This document shows, piece after piece, positions 6,089 through 11,013 of a stretch of DNA of 11,013 nucleotides. Below the pieces are notes generated by a model. The model made no database searches. It saw only the letters and a list, made by a program, of their open reading frames with translations, and was not told where the DNA came from. Source of the stretch: Pedobacter sp. UBA5917 (GTDB lineage: Bacteria > Bacteroidota > Bacteroidia > Sphingobacteriales > Sphingobacteriaceae); the NCBI RefSeq assembly GCF_002432345.1, contig NZ_DJDT01000064.1, forward strand, positions 1 to 11,013. The letters run 5' to 3'. The position numbers and the translations under genes were made by a program. The stretch's first letter is position 1, and each line of letters begins with the position of its first letter.

Positions 6089-6239
6089 TTTTAACTGTTT
6101 ACATCACCGCCAATGTTAAATTTTTATAGCGGGCGAACAATTTAGGTTATTTTTTGTATTATTTAGTAAAAACTGCCTTAAATTTAATTTTAAATGGCAT
6201 GCTTTTGGCATTTAACTGACACACCAAACACCCCTAGCT
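6089..6239. promoter_or_regulatory. Divergent promoter region between cdd and tamB
   Basis: This 151-bp AT-rich interval must hold the promoters for both divergent genes unless they are transcribed from further away. For tamB, TTATTTTTTG at 6147-6156 is close to TAnnTTTG with one extra base, but no good -33 element is visible. For cdd I see no clear box. An in-frame TAA at 6213-6215 limits how far upstream tamB translation can begin. Neither gene has a Shine-Dalgarno-like sequence, as is common in Bacteroidetes. Confidence 0.35.
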
Positions 6240-9200
6240 TTGAATAAATACGTACGTAAAAGTCTCAAAATTTTATTGTGGGTAATTGCCTCCATCATCA
6301 TCCTGGTTGTAGGTATAGCCCTATCCTTAAATATTCCGGCGGTTCAGAATTTTGTTAAAGGTAAAGCCATTAACTACCTTAAAAACAAAACCAAAACAGA
6401 AGTAAGTTTAGAAAGCATCAAAATCGCATTGCCAAAAGATGTGGTTTTAAATAAATTTTACATCGAAGACCGCAAGCACGATACCTTATTATATGCAGAA
6501 AAACTTGCGGTAGACATTAGCTTATTTAAGCTCCTGAAAAACACCGTTGAGATCAACAACATTGAACTAAAAAACGTACGCGCCAACGTAAAGCGTATAA
6601 GCCCCGATACCACATTTAATTTTTCTTTTCTGGTTGATGCCTTTGCAAGTGATCAGAAAAAACCGGAGGAAAAGGTAAAGAAAGACACTACCTCTACCCT
6701 AAAATTTTCGGTTGACAAGATTTCGTTTGAAGATATCGGCATCAATTACCGCGATGATGTGGCCGGCAATGATGTAAAGCTATATTTAGGCGCATTTAAA
6801 ACCAAAATCAAAGATTTCGACCTCGCCAACCAGCATTATGTAATTAAAGAATTAAGCCTGGTTAATACTTCACTGCGTTATTTACAGCAGAAACCACTGG
6901 TAAAACTTGTTCAGCATATTACCAATAGCGTAGATAGTACCCAGAAAGAACAGGGGAAATTACCGTTGATCGAAGTGCAGAACTTTGTTTTCAGTAACGT
7001 AAAGGTGAATTATGATGACCAGATTTCGACCACTAAAGCCGTAGCCGATGTGAATGATCTTGGTATGGCAAACCTGAAAGTAGATTTAACCAATAGTAAA
7101 TATGCGGTTGATGACGCACATTTAAATAAATCGAATATCCTTTTTGCTTTTAAACCTGCACCAAGTAACGATTTAAAGAAAGTTAAGGATACCGTAGTAC
7201 CCGAACAATCGCCATTGGGGCTGATCATCAAAAACATCAGTTTGGCAGATAACAATGTACAGTTTGATAACCTGGGCGCTAAACCGGCTCCGAAAGGTAT
7301 GGATTTTAACCACCTCAAAATTAACCAGCTTAATCTGGGTGCAAGCGATGTGAGTTATAGTGCAGCAGGCATAAAAGCCAATGTTAAAAACGGATCGTTA
7401 AAAGAAAAAAGCGGCTTTGTGCTCGACGAATTACGGGGAGATGCGGTGTATAACGATAAACAGATCAAACTCACAAATTTCATCCTGAAAACGCCGAATA
7501 CATCCATCGAGAATGCTACAGAGTTGAATTTTACCTCAATGGAGGATTTAACCAAACATCCTGAACGCGTAAAACTGAACATTATCCTTAAAAATACCAC
7601 CATTGGCTTAAAAGATGCCGGATATTTTAGCGATGCCGTACCGGCCAGTTACCGTAACGAAAAAATAAAAATAAATGCGGATGTTAACGGCTATTTAAAT
7701 AACCTGAATATCCCGAAATTACAGATCAGTGGATTAAAAAACACGCAGATCGATATCAGTGGAAAAGCTAAAGGACTACCCGATATCAAAAAAACCTTTT
7801 TGGATTTAAACATCAAAAAACTTCATGTAACCAAAGGCGATATTTTAGTGGCTGTGCCTAAAAAATCTTTACCCCCATCAATCGAATTACCGAATGTAAT
7901 TGATGCCAAAGGAAATTTTAAAGGTTCCATGACCGATTTTAACACCAACCTCAATATCAATACAGATATGGGTGGCGCCATTGTAGTTGCAGGCATGAAC
8001 GGACCAAAAGGTAAAGAAAGTTATAAGGCCGACATTAGCCTGAACAACTTTAATGTAGGCAGGTTATTAAAAATGCAGCCTAAACTTGGCCGTATTTCGG
8101 TAAAGGCAAATGTTGCAGGTACCGGGCTCGATCCAAAAAAAATCAACGCAAAATTTAATGCAAGGGTATTAAGTGCTTATTACAACAAATATACGTACCG
8201 CAATTTAGTCCTCGCGGGGAATTACAGCAATCAGAATATTAGCATCAAAAGCAGTATGCCCGATAGCAATGCCAATTTTAATTTAGATGCAAAGGTTAAT
8301 ATGGCCGGAAAATACCCTGCTGTAAAAGCCGATTTAAATTTAAAACAGGTTAACCTTCAGGCTTTAAACTTTAGTCCAACCGTTTTAAGTGCTGCCGGTG
8401 TAGTTAAAGTAGATCTGGCCACTGCCGATGCCGATTATTTAAACGGTTCAGTCGATATTACCGGTCTTCAACTGGTAAAAGACAAACAAAAGATTAATGT
8501 AGATACCATTTCAATCCGTGCCAAATCAACCGCTACCGAAAACGAACTCACTTTAAAATCGGAAATACTATCTGCTAAAATTGATGGCAAGTACCAGTTA
8601 ACCAAAGTTGGCAGTGCAGTGATCAACGAAATCAATAAATATTATGCTTTTGGTACCGTTACCAAAGTTCCCGATCAGCGCTTAAGGTTTAATGTGCAGA
8701 TTTACGATTCTAAACTGTTAAAAAACTTTGTTCCGGAGCTAACCGTTTTTAAACAATCACAGTTTTATGGATTGATCGACACCCAAAAAGACAGTCTGCA
8801 GATCAAAGGAAACTTCCCACAAGTGGTTTATGGCGATTTTAAGGTAGATACAACGGTTTTAAACATCAACAACGACAATAACAAATTAGACTATAGCTTA
8901 ACGGTTAAAAGCCTCCAAAGTCCATCCATTGCACTTTTCAACACGGAAGTAAGCGGCGATGCCGCGAACAATAATTTAGGGGTTAATATCTTCCTTCGCG
9001 ATAGGCAACTTAAAAACAAATATGTAATCGGTGGTACTTTCCAATCGATCAATAAAGATTTTAAATTCACTTTAGATCCACAGAAACTACTGCTCGATTA
9101 TCAGAAATGGGTGGTTTCGCAGGATAATTACATCCAGTTTGGTGCTTCGGGTATATTGGTTAACCAATTCCAGATCAGTAACAGCGGCCAGTCGCTTTCC

Positions 9201-11013
9201 ATCAACAGCAACCCTACCGAGCCAAATGCGCCGTTAGCGGTAGAGTTTAAAGATTTCCAACTGGAAACCTTAACCAAATTTGCCGAAACCGATACCACCT
9301 TGGTAGGTGGCCGTTTAAACGGAACTGCAAACGTGAAAGACCTCGCTGGTACGCCAAAATTTGAAGCAAACTTAACCATCGATCAGTTGCGTTACCAGAA
9401 AGACCAATTGGGCACCCTTCGTTTGGCGGTAAATAATAATACTGAAAATGCTTTTGAAGTAAACGTAGCCTTAACAGGAGTACACGAGTTAAGGGTAAAT
9501 GGATTTTACTATACAGCACCCCAAAGTGCCCTGGATCTTACCGTCAATATCGATAAGATCGAAATGAAAAACATCGAGAGTTTATCTGCAGGTCAGCTTA
9601 AAAACGGTACAGGAACCCTAACCGGAGCGCTTACCGTTAAAGGGGCGCTAACTGCACCAAAAATATTGGGCGATTTAACCTTCAACAATGCAGGTTTCAA
9701 AGTAGCTTATGTAAATTCATATTTCCGCATGCCAAACGAAAGAATATCGTTTACGAACGAAGGTATCGGTTTTAACAACTTTACGCTGATCGATTCATTA
9801 AACCAAAAGGCAACCATCAACGGAAAAGTTTACACTACCGATTTCAAAAATTATCGCTTTGGTTTAGATATCAGGATGAACAACTTCAGGGCAATCAATT
9901 CTACCTCGGCAGATAACGATATGATTTATGGAACGGTTTTCCTTACCAGCGATATTAAAGTACGCGGGGATTTAAACCAGCCGGATGTGAACATGAATAT
10001 CAATGTAAACAAAGGCACCAAGTTTTTCTTTGCCCTGCCGGCAACCGATCCGTCGATTATCGATCAGGAAGGCATTGTGCAATTTATCGATGCCGATGCA
10101 CCGCCTTTTAACGGACAAAAAGCCTTGAAGGTTGATAGCATCAGCAAATCACCGGTTAAGGGCATAAATCTTGTAGCAGCGGTAAAAATAGATCCGGAAG
10201 CTGAACTTAATGTGGTGGTTGACCCATCAAATGGCGATGCACTGAATATTAAAGGCGAGGCCGATCTTAATGCCACCATGGATCCGAGCGGTAAAATCAG
10301 TTTAACCGGCCGTTACGAGATTATTGATGGTTCGTACAATTTATCGGTTGGTCCGCTGGGTAAAAAAGCTTTCAAGCTGGTAAAAGGAAGTACCATCGTA
10401 TGGACAGGCGAACCTACTTCGGCAAATGTTAACCTTACCGCATTGTACGAAGTTAATGCCGCCCCTATCGATCTGATTAACGATCCAGATAATATCCAGG
10501 CTAAAACGAAATTACCTTTCCAGGTGTACCTGATGATGAAAGGCGAGCTGTTAAAGCCGATTATTTCTTTCAAACTCGATCTGCCTGAAAACGAACGCGG
10601 CGCCTTAAACGGAACTGTTTATACGAAGCTGATTAACGTAAACCGCGATGAAAGCGAACTGAACAAACAGGTTTTTGCCTTATTGGCATTGAACAGGTTT
10701 ATCGCCAATAACCCTTTCGAGAGTTTGGCAGGCGGGGGCGGTGGTGTTTCTACCCTCGCACGTTCGAGTGTTAGTAAATTGCTTACCGAACAGTTAAACA
10801 ACCTTGCATCAGATCTGATACAGGGTGTACAGCTTAACTTTGGGGTAAACTCATCAGAAGATTACTCTACCGGATCGCTTCAACAGAAAACAGACCTTGA
10901 AGTTGGTTTATCTAAAAAGTTATTGAACGACAGGTTAACGGTAACCGTTGGAAGTTCTTTCGCACTGGAAGGTCCGCAAGCGCCAGGCGAAAAATCGACT
11001 GATATCGGCGGGA
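6240..11013 (+). CDS. tamB: TamB-like translocation/assembly module protein (3' end outside window)
   Basis: This is a very large AsmA/TamB-family protein, anchored in the inner membrane and predicted to span the periplasm as a long beta-structured groove. The family acts in outer-membrane protein assembly and in lipid transport between membranes, often with a BamA-like partner. The reading frame is open to the window end, giving at least 1591 residues. The basic start NKYVRKSLK is followed by one transmembrane helix at about residues 10-32 (ILLWVIASIIILVVG). Residues about 33-1110 consist of many beta-strand repeats of low identity. The TamB (DUF490) C-terminal domain begins near 1120 and includes the GRYEIIDGSYNLSVGPLG motif and a Gly-rich segment (LAGGGGGVSTLARSS, near 1495-1510). 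By family length, perhaps 60-120 residues are missing. The start is TTG at 6240-6242: no in-frame ATG lies between the upstream TAA (6213-6215) and the helix, and the next in-frame Met comes hundreds of residues later. Confidence 0.88.
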   Translation, partial: MNKYVRKSLKILLWVIASIIILVVGIALSLNIPAVQNFVKGKAINYLKNKTKTEVSLESIKIALPKDVVLNKFYIEDRKHDTLLYAEKLAVDISLFKLLKNTVEINNIELKNVRANVKRISPDTTFNFSFLVDAFASDQKKPEEKVKKDTTSTLKFSVDKISFEDIGINYRDDVAGNDVKLYLGAFKTKIKDFDLANQHYVIKELSLVNTSLRYLQQKPLVKLVQHITNSVDSTQKEQGKLPLIEVQNFVFSNVKVNYDDQISTTKAVADVNDLGMANLKVDLTNSKYAVDDAHLNKSNILFAFKPAPSNDLKKVKDTVVPEQSPLGLIIKNISLADNNVQFDNLGAKPAPKGMDFNHLKINQLNLGASDVSYSAAGIKANVKNGSLKEKSGFVLDELRGDAVYNDKQIKLTNFILKTPNTSIENATELNFTSMEDLTKHPERVKLNIILKNTTIGLKDAGYFSDAVPASYRNEKIKINADVNGYLNNLNIPKLQISGLKNTQIDISGKAKGLPDIKKTFLDLNIKKLHVTKGDILVAVPKKSLPPSIELPNVIDAKGNFKGSMTDFNTNLNINTDMGGAIVVAGMNGPKGKESYKADISLNNFNVGRLLKMQPKLGRISVKANVAGTGLDPKKINAKFNARVLSAYYNKYTYRNLVLAGNYSNQNISIKSSMPDSNANFNLDAKVNMAGKYPAVKADLNLKQVNLQALNFSPTVLSAAGVVKVDLATADADYLNGSVDITGLQLVKDKQKINVDTISIRAKSTATENELTLKSEILSAKIDGKYQLTKVGSAVINEINKYYAFGTVTKVPDQRLRFNVQIYDSKLLKNFVPELTVFKQSQFYGLIDTQKDSLQIKGNFPQVVYGDFKVDTTVLNINNDNNKLDYSLTVKSLQSPSIALFNTEVSGDAANNNLGVNIFLRDRQLKNKYVIGGTFQSINKDFKFTLDPQKLLLDYQKWVVSQDNYIQFGASGILVNQFQISNSGQSLSINSNPTEPNAPLAVEFKDFQLETLTKFAETDTTLVGGRLNGTANVKDLAGTPKFEANLTIDQLRYQKDQLGTLRLAVNNNTENAFEVNVALTGVHELRVNGFYYTAPQSALDLTVNIDKIEMKNIESLSAGQLKNGTGTLTGALTVKGALTAPKILGDLTFNNAGFKVAYVNSYFRMPNERISFTNEGIGFNNFTLIDSLNQKATINGKVYTTDFKNYRFGLDIRMNNFRAINSTSADNDMIYGTVFLTSDIKVRGDLNQPDVNMNINVNKGTKFFFALPATDPSIIDQEGIVQFIDADAPPFNGQKALKVDSISKSPVKGINLVAAVKIDPEAELNVVVDPSNGDALNIKGEADLNATMDPSGKISLTGRYEIIDGSYNLSVGPLGKKAFKLVKGSTIVWTGEPTSANVNLTALYEVNAAPIDLINDPDNIQAKTKLPFQVYLMMKGELLKPIISFKLDLPENERGALNGTVYTKLINVNRDESELNKQVFALLALNRFIANNPFESLAGGGGGVSTLARSSVSKLLTEQLNNLASDLIQGVQLNFGVNSSEDYSTGSLQQKTDLEVGLSKKLLNDRLTVTVGSSFALEGPQAPGEKSTDIGG

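Noticed and set aside
6235..6242. TAGCTTTG as the tamB promoter -7 box.
   Set aside because: It overlaps the only sensible start codon, so its transcripts would lack the start and membrane anchor, and no TTTG lies at the right distance upstream (the nearest is 27 bases away).
7010..10801. Several minus-strand frames of 60-102 residues.
   Set aside because: All lie antisense to a continuous tamB frame that translates into recognisable TamB sequence. None resembles a known family.
1..11013. A defence system, prophage or other new multi-gene system.
   Set aside because: The four genes are housekeeping or envelope genes of familiar families, without transposase, integrase, toxin-antitoxin or nuclease modules. 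Novelty here is limited to the details listed as findings.

Overview
The window looks like a chromosomal segment of a Bacteroidetes bacterium, most likely Sphingobacteriaceae (Pedobacter or a close relative). The reasons are the AT-rich coding style without clear Shine-Dalgarno sites, a topoisomerase IV A subunit of Bacteroidetes type, a secreted protein joining a GLPGLI-like N-terminal part to a PNGase F catalytic part, a Bacteroidetes-style TamB, and families of short palindromic intergenic repeats. The genus is inferred, not proven.

Layout: 1-195 is non-coding and holds a hairpin repeat plus a larger imperfect inverted repeat. 196-3099 (minus) is parC, a 967-residue topoisomerase IV subunit A with a long charged tail ending in QLGLF. 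3100-3624 is a gene-free stretch with two inverted repeats and repeat fragments. 3625-5307 (minus) is an exported PNGase F-type N-glycan amidase. 5308-5599 is a gene-free stretch packed with hairpins, including a good terminator candidate for the gene to its right. 5600-6088 (minus) is cytidine deaminase. 6089-6239 is the divergent promoter region. 6240 to the window end (plus) is a very large TamB gene whose 3' end lies outside.

The genes do not form one pathway: they cover chromosome decatenation, glycoprotein deglycosylation, pyrimidine salvage and envelope biogenesis. The three minus-strand genes are separated by 292 and 525 bp with hairpins between them, so they are probably separate transcription units. 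I found no mobile element, CRISPR array, phage gene, defence module, rRNA or tRNA. The features most worth a second look are the QLGLF terminus of ParC (a possible sliding-clamp motif), the altered catalytic-site residue in the PNGase F domain, and a covarying hairpin family placed just downstream of all three complete genes.
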